A stretch of 64,000 bases of DNA from the NCBI RefSeq assembly GCF_038237375.1, contig NZ_CP151273.1, forward strand, positions 3,534,001-3,598,000, written 5' to 3'. Positions 39,293 through 47,654 of the stretch are shown here, one piece after another. A program made the translations under genes and the position numbers. Below the pieces are notes generated by a model that had not been told where the DNA came from, did no database searches, and worked only from the letters and a program-made list of their open reading frames with translations. Every line of letters starts with the position of its first letter. The stretch's first letter is position 1. The DNA comes from Alcaligenes sp. SDU_A2 (lineage in GTDB: Bacteria > Pseudomonadota > Gammaproteobacteria > Burkholderiales > Burkholderiaceae_B).

Positions 39293-39320
39293 GGTGAAAA
39301 CAGCCTTTTTCAGGTAGGAA

Positions 39321-40370
39321 TCAATCGTAGGCGCTGCTCGGGCCGTTCAGGCCCGTCCCCTGGACGGCCAGCACATCGGCATAGAATCGCCGGGCGACAT
39401 CCAGGTGCGAACGCAGGCGTCCTTTGAGCAGGTTCTCGCCGGTATGCGGCACTAGCGGGTTGCGCGGATCGCGCTCCACGCCGCGCGCCAAGACGGCTAA
39501 TTGGGGCGGTAACGTCAAGAACGGCAGGGACGCATCCAGGCGGGGACTCAAAAAGAAAGCCAGCGACAACCTGTCCTGTCCGCTGTCGGGGCTGACGACC
39601 CGATGCAAGGTGGCGCGCAAAAAGCCATCCGTCAGGATCTCCAACACTTCGCCCAGGTTAAACACCACGGTACCGGGAATGGGGGGTGCGTCTATCCAGC
39701 GGCCCTGATAATGGACCTGCAATCCTTTCTGGGTTTCCTGCAGCACAAAGGTCAGGCACCCCGAATCCTTATGCGCCCCCACGCCCTGCTGGGACTGGGA
39801 CTGCGCACGACCGGGATAGCGGATCAACTTGACATGCTGGACCGGCGTATCGGCAAAGGCTGCATCGAATTGATGTTCGGGCTGCCCCAAAGCCAGCGCC
39901 AGCGCCCGCAGCAAATGTCGGGCGGCATCGGTCAAGGTGGCCTGCACATGCAAAATGCTGGGTTTCAGTTCGGGTAATGCAGCTGGCCACTGGTTGGGCC
40001 CTTGGAGCCGTTTCCAGGCCGGGTCATGCGCAGCCACTTCCAGTGCCGGGCGCTCGGCCCCCACATCGAACTGTTCGCGCCAATCCTGCTCGCCACGCGT
40101 GATCTCGCCGCCCTCGTGGGTATAACCCCGGAAATGCGGCGAATTTTCCATGCGCAAGGCATCTTTATCGGCCTGCGGAAGCGCAAAAAACCGGCGTCCC
40201 AGCGCGAACACGTCTTGCTCATGCCGAGGCGTCAGTCCCACGCCCCGCAAATACAGAAAGCCCACACCATGCGCCGTTTCCCGCAGGGCATGTACAAAGG
40301 CCAGGCGCTGTGTCGCCGACCCATTAATAAAGTCCTGCAGATCCAGGATCGGTAGTCCAGCCTCAGCCAT
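39321..40370 (-). CDS. isopenicillin-N-synthase-like Fe(II)/2-oxoglutarate dioxygenase
   Basis: A 349-residue non-haem iron oxygenase. The N-terminal DIOX_N part (PILDLQDFINGS...RGVGLTPRHEQDVFALGRRFFALPQADKD) and the C-terminal 2OG-Fe(II) domain with the HxD...H triad (AHKDSG, ATLHRVV) and the 2-oxoglutarate-binding DRLSLAFF are intact. The substrate is unknown. Being upstream of metY and opposite a sulfonate-type ABC cluster, it may release sulfur from an organosulfur compound, but this is inference. Confidence 0.9.
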   Translation of the reverse strand: MAEAGLPILDLQDFINGSATQRLAFVHALRETAHGVGFLYLRGVGLTPRHEQDVFALGRRFFALPQADKDALRMENSPHFRGYTHEGGEITRGEQDWREQFDVGAERPALEVAAHDPAWKRLQGPNQWPAALPELKPSILHVQATLTDAARHLLRALALALGQPEHQFDAAFADTPVQHVKLIRYPGRAQSQSQQGVGAHKDSGCLTFVLQETQKGLQVHYQGRWIDAPPIPGTVVFNLGEVLEILTDGFLRATLHRVVSPDSGQDRLSLAFFLSPRLDASLPFLTLPPQLAVLARGVERDPRNPLVPHTGENLLKGRLRSHLDVARRFYADVLAVQGTGLNGPSSAYD

Positions 40371-40687
40371 GAAATGTCCTTTTTCTTAAATTCAATCACG
40401 CAGTTCGGATTGAGTAAGTGTGCGCAGCGCCCCCTGAAAAAAGAACCAAGAAAAAAGCATTAATTTATTTTCATAAGCCCCCATATTCTTATTTCAAAAA
40501 GACCAAAAAAAAACAAAGCACTGATATATAAGGAAATTATTTTCTTATTCTCATTTACTTATCGACTTTTCATCTACAAAAAAAAGAAGTGCCAAAGGTA
40601 GACTAAAAAAACAAATTTTTATGTCTGGCGCAATGGCTATAGCCGCTCTGGACTCAATCCGCAAACGTCACAGCAAGGCCGCAAACC
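40371..40687. other. AT-rich divergent promoter region
   Basis: This 317-base gap between two divergent genes is strikingly rich in A+T, with long A runs and several CTTATT-like elements (for example around 40487-40560), unlike its GC-rich neighbours. Both promoters (dioxygenase-metY leftwards, sulfonate-type ABC rightwards) must lie in it. CysB-type sites are AT-rich and loosely conserved, so CysB-type control is possible. No gene is seen. Confidence 0.5.
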
Positions 40688-41707
40688 ATGACCACCTCTC
40701 CTTACGCACCCGCCTCCTCCAGCCGTCGCCGGCTGCTGCGCTCCGCCGCCCTGGCCGGTCTGGCAGCGCCGCTGGGCATACTGGGCTCGCGCGTGCTCGC
40801 CGCTTCCAGCCCCAGCAAAACATTCAAGATCGCCTGGAGTCCGACCGCCGTTTGCCAATCGCCGGTATCGGTCGCCCTGGAGCGCGGTTTTTTCGACAAG
40901 TACAACATCAAGGTGGAACGCATCAATTTCAGCGGCTCCACAGACCAATTGCTGGAGGCCATCGCATCGGGCCACGCGGACGGTGGCATCGGCATGGCGC
41001 TGCGCTGGCTCAAGCCGCTGGAACAAGGCTTTGACGTCAAACTGGCCGTCGGCACCCACGGCGGCTGCATGCGCCTGCTCGTGCCCAAGGATTCGCCCAT
41101 TCAGTCCGTGGCCGATCTGCGCGGCAAGCGCGTGGCAGTCACCGACCAGGCCAGCCCGGTCAAAAATTTCTTTGCCATCCGCGCCGCCCAGGTCAACGTC
41201 CCACCCGATCAGGTGGACTGGCACCAGTTTCCCCAGGATCTATTCGGCGAAGTGCTGCGCAAAGGGGAAGTCGACGCCATCGCCGGCGACGACCCCTTGA
41301 TCTACATCCTGCGGGAGGACCACCAGCTACGCGAAATCGCCACCAATCTGGAAGGCGACTACGCCAACGGTGCCTGCTGCGTGCTGGGCCTGTCGGGCAA
41401 GTTGGTGCGTGACGAACCCGAGGCCGCCGCGGCCATTTCCCGCGCCGTCATCGACGCCCAGCGCTGGAGCGCCGCCAATCCGGACGAGACGGCCCGTATC
41501 TTCGCTCCCCACATCCCCTCCAAAGTGCCGGCCGAACGAGTGGCGGCCATCCTGCGCAGCCATACGCACGGCCACGCCTCCACCGGCGAGAAGCTGCGCA
41601 GTGAAGTGCTGCTCTTTGCGCGCGACCTGCAACAGATCAATGTACTGTCGCCGCGCCTGAACCTGGAAAACTACGCCAAGCAGGTGGTCCCCAATGTCCT
41701 CGTCTAA
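40688..41707 (+). CDS. ABC transporter substrate-binding protein, sulfonate/nitrate class
   Basis: A 339-residue SsuA/TauA-like receptor. The N-terminus SSRRRLLRSAALAGLAAPLGILGSRVLA is a probable Tat signal (twin arginine followed by a hydrophobic stretch). The mature part has FKIAWSPTAVCQSPVSVALERGFFDKYNI, GSTDQLLEAIASGHADGGIGMALRW, and VAVTDQASPVKNFFAIRAAQVN, characteristic of sulfonate receptors. It leads a five-gene set with permease, ATPase, cytochrome c and OsmC genes. Confidence 0.9.
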   Translation: MTTSPYAPASSSRRRLLRSAALAGLAAPLGILGSRVLAASSPSKTFKIAWSPTAVCQSPVSVALERGFFDKYNIKVERINFSGSTDQLLEAIASGHADGGIGMALRWLKPLEQGFDVKLAVGTHGGCMRLLVPKDSPIQSVADLRGKRVAVTDQASPVKNFFAIRAAQVNVPPDQVDWHQFPQDLFGEVLRKGEVDAIAGDDPLIYILREDHQLREIATNLEGDYANGACCVLGLSGKLVRDEPEAAAAISRAVIDAQRWSAANPDETARIFAPHIPSKVPAERVAAILRSHTHGHASTGEKLRSEVLLFARDLQQINVLSPRLNLENYAKQVVPNVLV

Positions 41708-42719
41708 AACAAGCACACTGGCCCAGGCCATCTTTACGCCGATTAACCGCCACCTTGCCCGGCCGCGCCTGTGGCGCACCGGCGCAGCAGCAGCGGCAGT
41801 CTGGCTGGCTGCCGGCCTGCTCACGCTGCACTGGCCTGATCAGCAAATCGGCTTTGTCCAATGGGGGTATGCGCAGGAGCTGGGGCTGGGGCTGATCGCG
41901 CTGGGACTGCTCATTGCCCTGGCCGCCCTGCCGTTCAACACCGTGCTGGCACTGCGCAAACGTATCGAAACACTGGGGCCGTGGCTGCTGGCGCTGGGAC
42001 TGTTCATCGCCGTATGGGAAGTGCTGACCGCCAAGCTGCCCGTTTTGCCCGCGCCCTTCTTTGCTCCGCCCCAGTCTTTGATCGAGGTCTACAGCAGCGA
42101 TTGGCAGCGCCTGGCGGACAGCCTGTTCAATTCGCTCTGGCTGCTGCTCAACGGTGTGCTCATCGGTTCGGTATCCGGCTTTCTGACCGGCGTTGCCATA
42201 GGCTGGTCCAGCGCATTGGGCTATTGGGTACACCCCATTCTGCGCTTTCTGGGACCGGTACCTTCCACCGCCCTGCTGCCCATGGCGTTTTTCTTTTTCC
42301 CGTCGGGCTGGGCGGCAGCGGTATTTCTGATCGCGCTGGCCACCTGGTTCCCCGTTACCGTGCTGACCTGGTCGGGGGTTGCCGGCGTGGACAAGGCCTT
42401 GTACGACGTGGCCCGCACTATGGGCGCGCGCCCGTCTTTCCTGATCCTGCGCGTGGCCATACCGGCCGCCTTGCCACATGTTTTTGTGGGGCTTTTCATG
42501 GGGTTGGGCGCTTCTTTTTCGGTACTGGTCGCTGCCGAAATGATGGGCGTGAAATCCGGCCTTGGATGGTATCTGTCCTGGGCGCAGGGCTGGGCCTCGT
42601 ACGCCAATATGTATGCCGCCCTGATCGTCATGGCCCTAGTTTTCTCGGGCTTGATCACCTTGCTGTTTCTGGTGCGCGACCGCCTGCTGGCCTGGCAAAA
42701 AGGAGTGGTCAAATGGTAG
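41694..42719 (+). CDS. ABC transporter permease, SsuC/TauC-like
   Basis: A 341-residue permease, longer than the usual 260 because of an N-terminal extension with two extra predicted helices (LWRTGAAAAAVWLAAGLLTL and LGLGLIALGLLIALAALPF). The family core with AGVDKALYDVARTMGARPSFLILRVAIPAALPHVFVGLFMGLG carries the EAA-like loop. It overlaps the receptor gene by 14 bases and the ATPase gene by seven, so the three are translationally coupled. Confidence 0.91.
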   Translation: MSSSKTSTLAQAIFTPINRHLARPRLWRTGAAAAAVWLAAGLLTLHWPDQQIGFVQWGYAQELGLGLIALGLLIALAALPFNTVLALRKRIETLGPWLLALGLFIAVWEVLTAKLPVLPAPFFAPPQSLIEVYSSDWQRLADSLFNSLWLLLNGVLIGSVSGFLTGVAIGWSSALGYWVHPILRFLGPVPSTALLPMAFFFFPSGWAAAVFLIALATWFPVTVLTWSGVAGVDKALYDVARTMGARPSFLILRVAIPAALPHVFVGLFMGLGASFSVLVAAEMMGVKSGLGWYLSWAQGWASYANMYAALIVMALVFSGLITLLFLVRDRLLAWQKGVVKW

Positions 42720-43498
42720 AGACGACGCACGAGGCCGGCACCCAGGCCCTGGAGTTGCAAATACAGCAGGTCAGCCATCATTTCGAGCTGGAAGGAGCCA
42801 TTCTGCCGGTACTGGACAATGTCCAGCTGAACATCCGCCCAGGCGAATTTGTCGCCCTGCTGGGGCCCAGCGGCTGCGGCAAATCTACCTTGCTGCGACT
42901 GGCAGCCGGTCTGGACGCGCCCGCAAAGGGCAGTCTGCTGGCGGACGGCCAAGCCATAGACAGTCCCGATCCCTCACGCATCATCGTGTTCCAGGACCCT
43001 ACCTTGTACCCCTGGTTGTCCGTGCGCGACAACGTGGCCCTGGGCCTGCAGGCACGCGGCCTGCTGCGCAGCCACGGCCACCGGGTAACGCAAGCGCTGG
43101 AGCTGGTCGGGCTGCAAGAGTTCGGCTCCGCTTACCCGCATCAACTGTCGGGCGGCATGGCCCAACGCACCGCCCTGGCGCGCGCGCTGGTCAACGATCC
43201 AGCCTTGCTGATCCTGGACGAGCCCTTGGGCAAACTGGACTCCCTGACCCGCCTGACCATGCAGTCCGAACTGGTCCGGCTCTGGCAGCGTTCGGGCTTT
43301 ACCACGCTATTGGTCACGCACGATGTCGAAGAAGCCCTGTTCATGGCCGAACGCATTATTGTGTTTTCGTCCAGACCTGCCCGGGTACTGGACGATATTG
43401 CCGTGACACAGCCCTACCCCCGCAAGCGCGGCGATCCGGAACTGGCGCAATTGCGCCACCGAGTGCTGTCCTTGCTGGGACTGGGCCAGACATGGTGA
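42713..43498 (+). CDS. ABC transporter ATPase, SsuB/TauB-like
   Basis: A 261-residue ATPase with Walker A GPSGCGKST, the signature LSGGMAQRTALARAL, Walker B LLILDEPLGKLD and the H-loop LVTHDVEEAL. FQDPTLYPWLSVRDN fits the sulfonate class. I start at the ATG at 42713 because AAAGGAG precedes it by eight bases; the frame extends much farther upstream over the permease gene. Confidence 0.93.
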   Translation: MVETTHEAGTQALELQIQQVSHHFELEGAILPVLDNVQLNIRPGEFVALLGPSGCGKSTLLRLAAGLDAPAKGSLLADGQAIDSPDPSRIIVFQDPTLYPWLSVRDNVALGLQARGLLRSHGHRVTQALELVGLQEFGSAYPHQLSGGMAQRTALARALVNDPALLILDEPLGKLDSLTRLTMQSELVRLWQRSGFTTLLVTHDVEEALFMAERIIVFSSRPARVLDDIAVTQPYPRKRGDPELAQLRHRVLSLLGLGQTW

Positions 43499-43508
43499 TG
43501 CACGCCTC

Positions 43509-44858
43509 ATGCTGACCGGTTCCATCGTTCTGGCCTGGGGCGCACTGCTTCTGCGCCTGCTGCATTGGCTGGGCATTGCGATGCTGCTGGCTGTCGGTTT
43601 GACCTGGCTGAGCCAACGATCCGTCCCGCTGCGGCCGAGACGCATGGCCGCTACCGGCCTGCTCCTGGCAACACTCGCCGCAGCCGGTTGGCCCGTACTC
43701 TACGCACTGGCCGTCTTTGCGCCGACCCGTCACTGGGAAGTGTTAGCCAGCCTGGGCATGCACACGGCAGCCGCCTGGTTCCCGCCTTTATCCAGCCTGA
43801 CCGCACTGCAACCGCCCTGGCCGCTGGCCTGGCGGCCCGACCCGGACATTCCCGTCAGCTACCACGCCCTGTCTCAGATCCGGCAATCCATACTGGTGCT
43901 AGTTGTAGGATTGAGCGCTGTGCTGGCCACCCTGATACAGAATCGTCTGAACGCCGCCTTGCTTCTGGCCCTGGCCACCGGGGCAGGCACGCTATGGTTA
44001 CAGCCACGCCCCGAGCTGCTCTTGGTCCAGGCAACGCCAGACAGTTTCCGACAGCCGCTCCATCCTCTGCATGTAGACCAGATCACCGTCGGCCAGGGCC
44101 TATACGAACAAACCTGCCTACATTGCCACGGCGTCGGGGGGCAAAACCCCACACGCCAACCCGACGGTCGCTGGCCCGCCCTGCTGGGCCCCAGCTTATT
44201 TAGCAACCGCCCTGCGGGCGATCTGCTCTGGCATGTGCGCCACGGCGACCCGAGCCAAAACCCCGTTGCCCCCTGGCACGCTGCGGGCGCGGAGCTGTCG
44301 GATCAGGCTATCTGGCAGATACTGGACTATCTGCGGCTTAGTGCCGCCGGTACGGAAGCGCGGCAGGACAGCGGCTGGCAACACGCGCTGCAAGCGCCCG
44401 ATTTGCCTCTTTCCTGCGCCCATCGGGCCGCTGCTGATTCTTTGCACAGTTTGCGCGGCCGTATTCTTCGCATCGTGGCCTACGACACACAGGGGCCACC
44501 GTTGTATCCCGACCCGCTGCTGTTCACCATCGCCCTGTCCCGCAGTCCGATGTCCGTCTCATCCCGCCCCAGCGGGGCGGACTGCGTAGCGCAATCCTCC
44601 GCCGCCTGGCATGCCTACGCCCTGATCGCCGGACGCCATGCCGACCAATTGGCCGGCACCCAGTTTCTGGTCGACCGCCAGGGCTGGTTGCGCAGCCTGG
44701 CTGCGCCCGATGCCGCTTCCGGCTGGTCCCGCCCCGACAGCATGTGCCTGCCCGGACAAGCCCCTGCCCAGGCCAACGATGCGAGCACCGAGACCCTGTT
44801 GCGACGCATCGATATGCTGACCGTGGAGCCGCCGCTGTATCGCCCCGCGCCATCCTGA
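43509..44858 (+). CDS. membrane-anchored cytochrome c protein
   Basis: A 449-residue protein. Residues 1-160 hold about four membrane helices (first LTGSIVLAWGALLLRLLHWLGIAML, later IRQSILVLVVGLSAVLATLI), followed by one haem-c site CLHCH (203-207) in a class I-like cytochrome domain and a C-terminal part of about 150 residues not recognised, perhaps thioredoxin-like (RILRIVAYDTQG; TQFLVDRQGWLRSL). It starts ten bases after the ATPase. A redox reaction on the imported compound or on a partner protein is likely; the specific role is unknown. Confidence 0.72.
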   Translation: MLTGSIVLAWGALLLRLLHWLGIAMLLAVGLTWLSQRSVPLRPRRMAATGLLLATLAAAGWPVLYALAVFAPTRHWEVLASLGMHTAAAWFPPLSSLTALQPPWPLAWRPDPDIPVSYHALSQIRQSILVLVVGLSAVLATLIQNRLNAALLLALATGAGTLWLQPRPELLLVQATPDSFRQPLHPLHVDQITVGQGLYEQTCLHCHGVGGQNPTRQPDGRWPALLGPSLFSNRPAGDLLWHVRHGDPSQNPVAPWHAAGAELSDQAIWQILDYLRLSAAGTEARQDSGWQHALQAPDLPLSCAHRAAADSLHSLRGRILRIVAYDTQGPPLYPDPLLFTIALSRSPMSVSSRPSGADCVAQSSAAWHAYALIAGRHADQLAGTQFLVDRQGWLRSLAAPDAASGWSRPDSMCLPGQAPAQANDASTETLLRRIDMLTVEPPLYRPAPS

Positions 44859-44912
44859 GTTCTGTCACCGGGCCCATGCGGCTCTCTATCCACCTTACAA
44901 GGCATCTTGACC

Positions 44913-45452
44913 ATGAGCACTCTCCAGGAATATCTACACCATAAGCGGGCCGCCCTGTATACACTGCGCAGCCGCGACCCGCTTCAGGTCGAACCGCTGG
45001 TGCTGAAAGCACGGGCCAGCGCCGAAGGGCGCAGCGGGGTGCGCCGCATCCGCATCCGCCATCATCAAGTCATCAGCGACAGCCCATCGGACTTTGCCGG
45101 TTACGATCTGGGCCCCGCTTCGCCCGAGCTGCTGCTGGGTTCGCTGTCCAGCTGCCTGACCCATATCTTCCTGATTCAGGCCTCGGATCTTCAGATTCCG
45201 CTGGACCGCCTGGAAGTCGAAGTCCAGGGACTGCAAGACCCACGCGCAGGCCAGCCCGGCCATGAGAGCACGCCCATTCACCCATATGACATCCAATACA
45301 CGGTAGAACTGGAGTCTGCGGCCTCGCCCGAAAAAATCGAGCAGTTATACGCCGCCGTCCGGCAAGCCTGCCCGGTGCTGCAACTGTTGAACCGGCCTCA
45401 ATCCGTCACGGGCCACCTGATACACAACGGCGAGCGTTTCAAAGAGGCATAA
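44913..45452 (+). CDS. OsmC-family protein
   Basis: A 179-residue OsmC/Ohr-fold protein. It has the two conserved cysteines in the family contexts (SLSSCLTH and RQACPVLQLL) and the GASP-like PELLLGSLSSC region. OsmC proteins reduce organic peroxides or act in sulfur metabolism. I use the ATG at 44913; a TTG two codons earlier is also open. It closes the sulfonate-ABC/cytochrome set and stands 68 bases before selU. Confidence 0.84.
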   Translation: MSTLQEYLHHKRAALYTLRSRDPLQVEPLVLKARASAEGRSGVRRIRIRHHQVISDSPSDFAGYDLGPASPELLLGSLSSCLTHIFLIQASDLQIPLDRLEVEVQGLQDPRAGQPGHESTPIHPYDIQYTVELESAASPEKIEQLYAAVRQACPVLQLLNRPQSVTGHLIHNGERFKEA

Positions 45453-45520
45453 ATTAAGTATCATTTCAGATTGACCTGACCTTTCCTGGCGCTGACTTTG
45501 CACGCCAGCGCCACCCGCCA

Positions 45521-46615
45521 ATGCGCCCAGATACCCAGCAGTACCGCGAACTTTTCCTGAACGATGTGCCGCTGATGGACGCTCGCGCGCCGGTGGAATT
45601 TGCCAAAGGCGCATTCCCATGTGCCATCAACCTTCCCCTGATGGACGACGAACAGCGCCGCCGGGTCGGGCTGTGCTACAAGCAGCAAGGCCAACAAGCG
45701 GCGATGGAACTGGGCCACCGACTGGTCAGCGGTCCGCTTAAACAAGAACGTCTGCACGCCTGGGCGCAATTTGCCCAGGCCCACCCGCAGGGCTACCTGT
45801 ATTGCTTTCGCGGCGGCTTGCGTTCGCAGATCACGCAGTCCTGGCTGCAGGCCGAAGCCGGCGTGGCCTACCCACGCGTGATCGGCGGCTATAAAGCCAT
45901 GCGCACGTTTCTGCTGGACAATATCGAACAAAGCCTGGCCAGTGCCCGCTTTACCGTCCTGGGCGGCATGACAGGCACCGGCAAGACCGATGTGCTCCAA
46001 CAGTTGGCGCACAGTCTGGATCTGGAAAGCCACGCGCACCACAGGGGATCGAGCTTTGGCAAACACGCCACCCCGCAACCTGCGCAGATCGACTTTGAAC
46101 ACCGGCTGTCCATCGACCTGCTGAAAAAACGCGCCCAAGGACATCAGCGCTTTGTGCTGGAGGACGAAGGCCAGATCATCGGCAGTTGCAGTCTGCCGCT
46201 GGGCCTGTATCGCGGTATGCAGCAATGGCCCATTGTCTGGCTGGAGGACAGCCTGGAAAACCGCATCGAACGCATCTTGCGCGACTATGTGGTCAATCTG
46301 CGGGCCGAATTTTCCGCCCTTCACGGCGAACAGCTCGGCTTCGATCTGTATGCCCAGCGCTTGCGCCAGAGCCTGGATCGCATCACCAAGCGCCTGGGCC
46401 ACCAGCGCCACGATCACTTGGCGGCCATTATGGACGCCGCCCTGGCCGAACAAGGCCGCAGCGGCATGGTAGACGGTCATCGCGACTGGATCAGCGGCCT
46501 GCTGATCCAGTACTACGACCCCATGTACATCTACCAACGTCAGCAAAAAGCCGGTCGTGTGCTGTTTCAAGGCGACGCAGACGCCGTCGTGGACTATCTG
46601 CGCCGGAACGCCTGA
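45521..46615 (+). CDS. selU: tRNA 2-selenouridine synthase
   Basis: SelU (MnmH, YbbB) replaces sulfur with selenium in 2-thiouridine at the wobble position of tRNAs for Lys, Glu and Gln, using selenophosphate from SelD. The 364-residue protein joins a rhodanese domain with catalytic Cys95 in YCFRGGLRS to a P-loop domain ([10 protein letters not shown], 148-157). The length is normal. It ends close to a strong hairpin and faces the convergent Cache gene. Confidence 0.95.
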   Translation: MRPDTQQYRELFLNDVPLMDARAPVEFAKGAFPCAINLPLMDDEQRRRVGLCYKQQGQQAAMELGHRLVSGPLKQERLHAWAQFAQAHPQGYLYCFRGGLRSQITQSWLQAEAGVAYPRVIGGYKAMRTFLLDNIEQSLASARFTVLGGMTGTGKTDVLQQLAHSLDLESHAHHRGSSFGKHATPQPAQIDFEHRLSIDLLKKRAQGHQRFVLEDEGQIIGSCSLPLGLYRGMQQWPIVWLEDSLENRIERILRDYVVNLRAEFSALHGEQLGFDLYAQRLRQSLDRITKRLGHQRHDHLAAIMDAALAEQGRSGMVDGHRDWISGLLIQYYDPMYIYQRQQKAGRVLFQGDADAVVDYLRRNA

Positions 46616-46676
46616 ACGGGCAGGCTGCCCATTGGGGGGCACACGGCATCATCGATGCCATAACGGTTGAAAGCCG

Positions 46677-46722
46677 TTCAACGGGCGGCAAGACCAGACG
46701 GACGGCTTGCCGACCCGTTGAA
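46677..46722. terminator. bidirectional hairpin between selU and the Cache gene
   Basis: TTCAACGGG (46677-46685) pairs with CCCGTTGAA (46714-46722), and the inner CGGCAAG (46686-46692) pairs with CTTGCCG (46706-46712), giving a long stem between two convergent genes. T-rich flanks are modest (TTTTC at 46728), so it is terminator-like but not textbook. Confidence 0.65.
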
Positions 46723-46741
46723 CCGCGTTTTCAAACAACGC

Positions 46742-47650
46742 TCAAGGCTTAGGCGAAGCCTGTGCCGGATGATAGCTGCCCACTCCGATCAAAGCATCGC
46801 CCACGCGCTGGTAGAAAGCGCGCTTGCGCTCGACACGGCGCGTCTCGGGATTCATCCAGTCGTAATCGATGGCATGGATTACATTGCGATCCACATCGGC
46901 CAGCATATCCACCAGAAACATCTTGCCGTGCAGATCCTTGAAGTCCGTCACCGGTTTACCGTCGAAACTGCGGTTGGCACCATTCAACACAACAGTACGG
47001 CTGGGTATATCCAGCACAAAGACATATAAATCCCGCCGCGTAAACGCCCCCTGGCGATTGGCGAACTGCCGCAGGGCCAGCTCCGGGTCCTGGAAGTAAC
47101 GGCTGACCGCCTCGTCCAACAGCTCCTTGGCCTGGTTCTCGGTGGCGCGCGCCGGGAAATAACCCGTTGCCACCACAACACCATCCACCTCTTGGTAATA
47201 CGCCACCTTGAGCTCGGGCTGGCCCTCGGCGGGGTTGAACCAGTAATACTCCAGGGAACCGGCGGGTTGACGCTGCGCCTGCTCCAGCATTTCCTTGAAA
47301 AAGGGCCGGTTACGCGCATCGGTCTCTCCCAGCACGGACTGGCCCACCAGCGTTGCCGACCAGCCTCCACTGGCCAGCATCATGCCGTCACGGCTCAAGG
47401 CATACACATACAGATCCTTGTCTGTGAAGCGGGCATCCCGATTAAAGTCATTCACCGCCACCGGGCCGTTCCGGCGCACATGCTCAACGGCACGGGCCAA
47501 CAGGTCCTGCACGCGCTGCTCGATGCCGGCCGGCGCGCCCTGCGTGTTCTCTGGAGCCGGTGCAGTCTGGCCCCAGGCCGCGCCCCCCAAGCCCAGCCCT
47601 GCGGACAAGGCGGCACCGGCCAGCCAGGTTTTACGAAAATCCGTGCTCAT
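46742..47650 (-). CDS. exported double Cache-domain protein
   Basis: A 302-residue protein with a signal peptide (about 1-26, KTWLAGAALSAGLGLGG) and two similar Cache domains: RFTDKDLYVYALSRDGMMLASGG...VAYYQEVDGVVVATGYF in the first half and AFTRRDLYVFVLDIPSRTVVLNG...ERKRAFYQRVGDALIGVGSY in the second. There is no kinase, methyl-accepting or GGDEF part, so it is a soluble periplasmic sensor or ligand-binding protein. It follows the TRAP large subunit by four bases and is the last gene of the tau operon, so it may bind taurine or a related ligand. Confidence 0.82.
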   Translation of the reverse strand: MSTDFRKTWLAGAALSAGLGLGGAAWGQTAPAPENTQGAPAGIEQRVQDLLARAVEHVRRNGPVAVNDFNRDARFTDKDLYVYALSRDGMMLASGGWSATLVGQSVLGETDARNRPFFKEMLEQAQRQPAGSLEYYWFNPAEGQPELKVAYYQEVDGVVVATGYFPARATENQAKELLDEAVSRYFQDPELALRQFANRQGAFTRRDLYVFVLDIPSRTVVLNGANRSFDGKPVTDFKDLHGKMFLVDMLADVDRNVIHAIDYDWMNPETRRVERKRAFYQRVGDALIGVGSYHPAQASPKP

Positions 47651-47654
47651 GATG

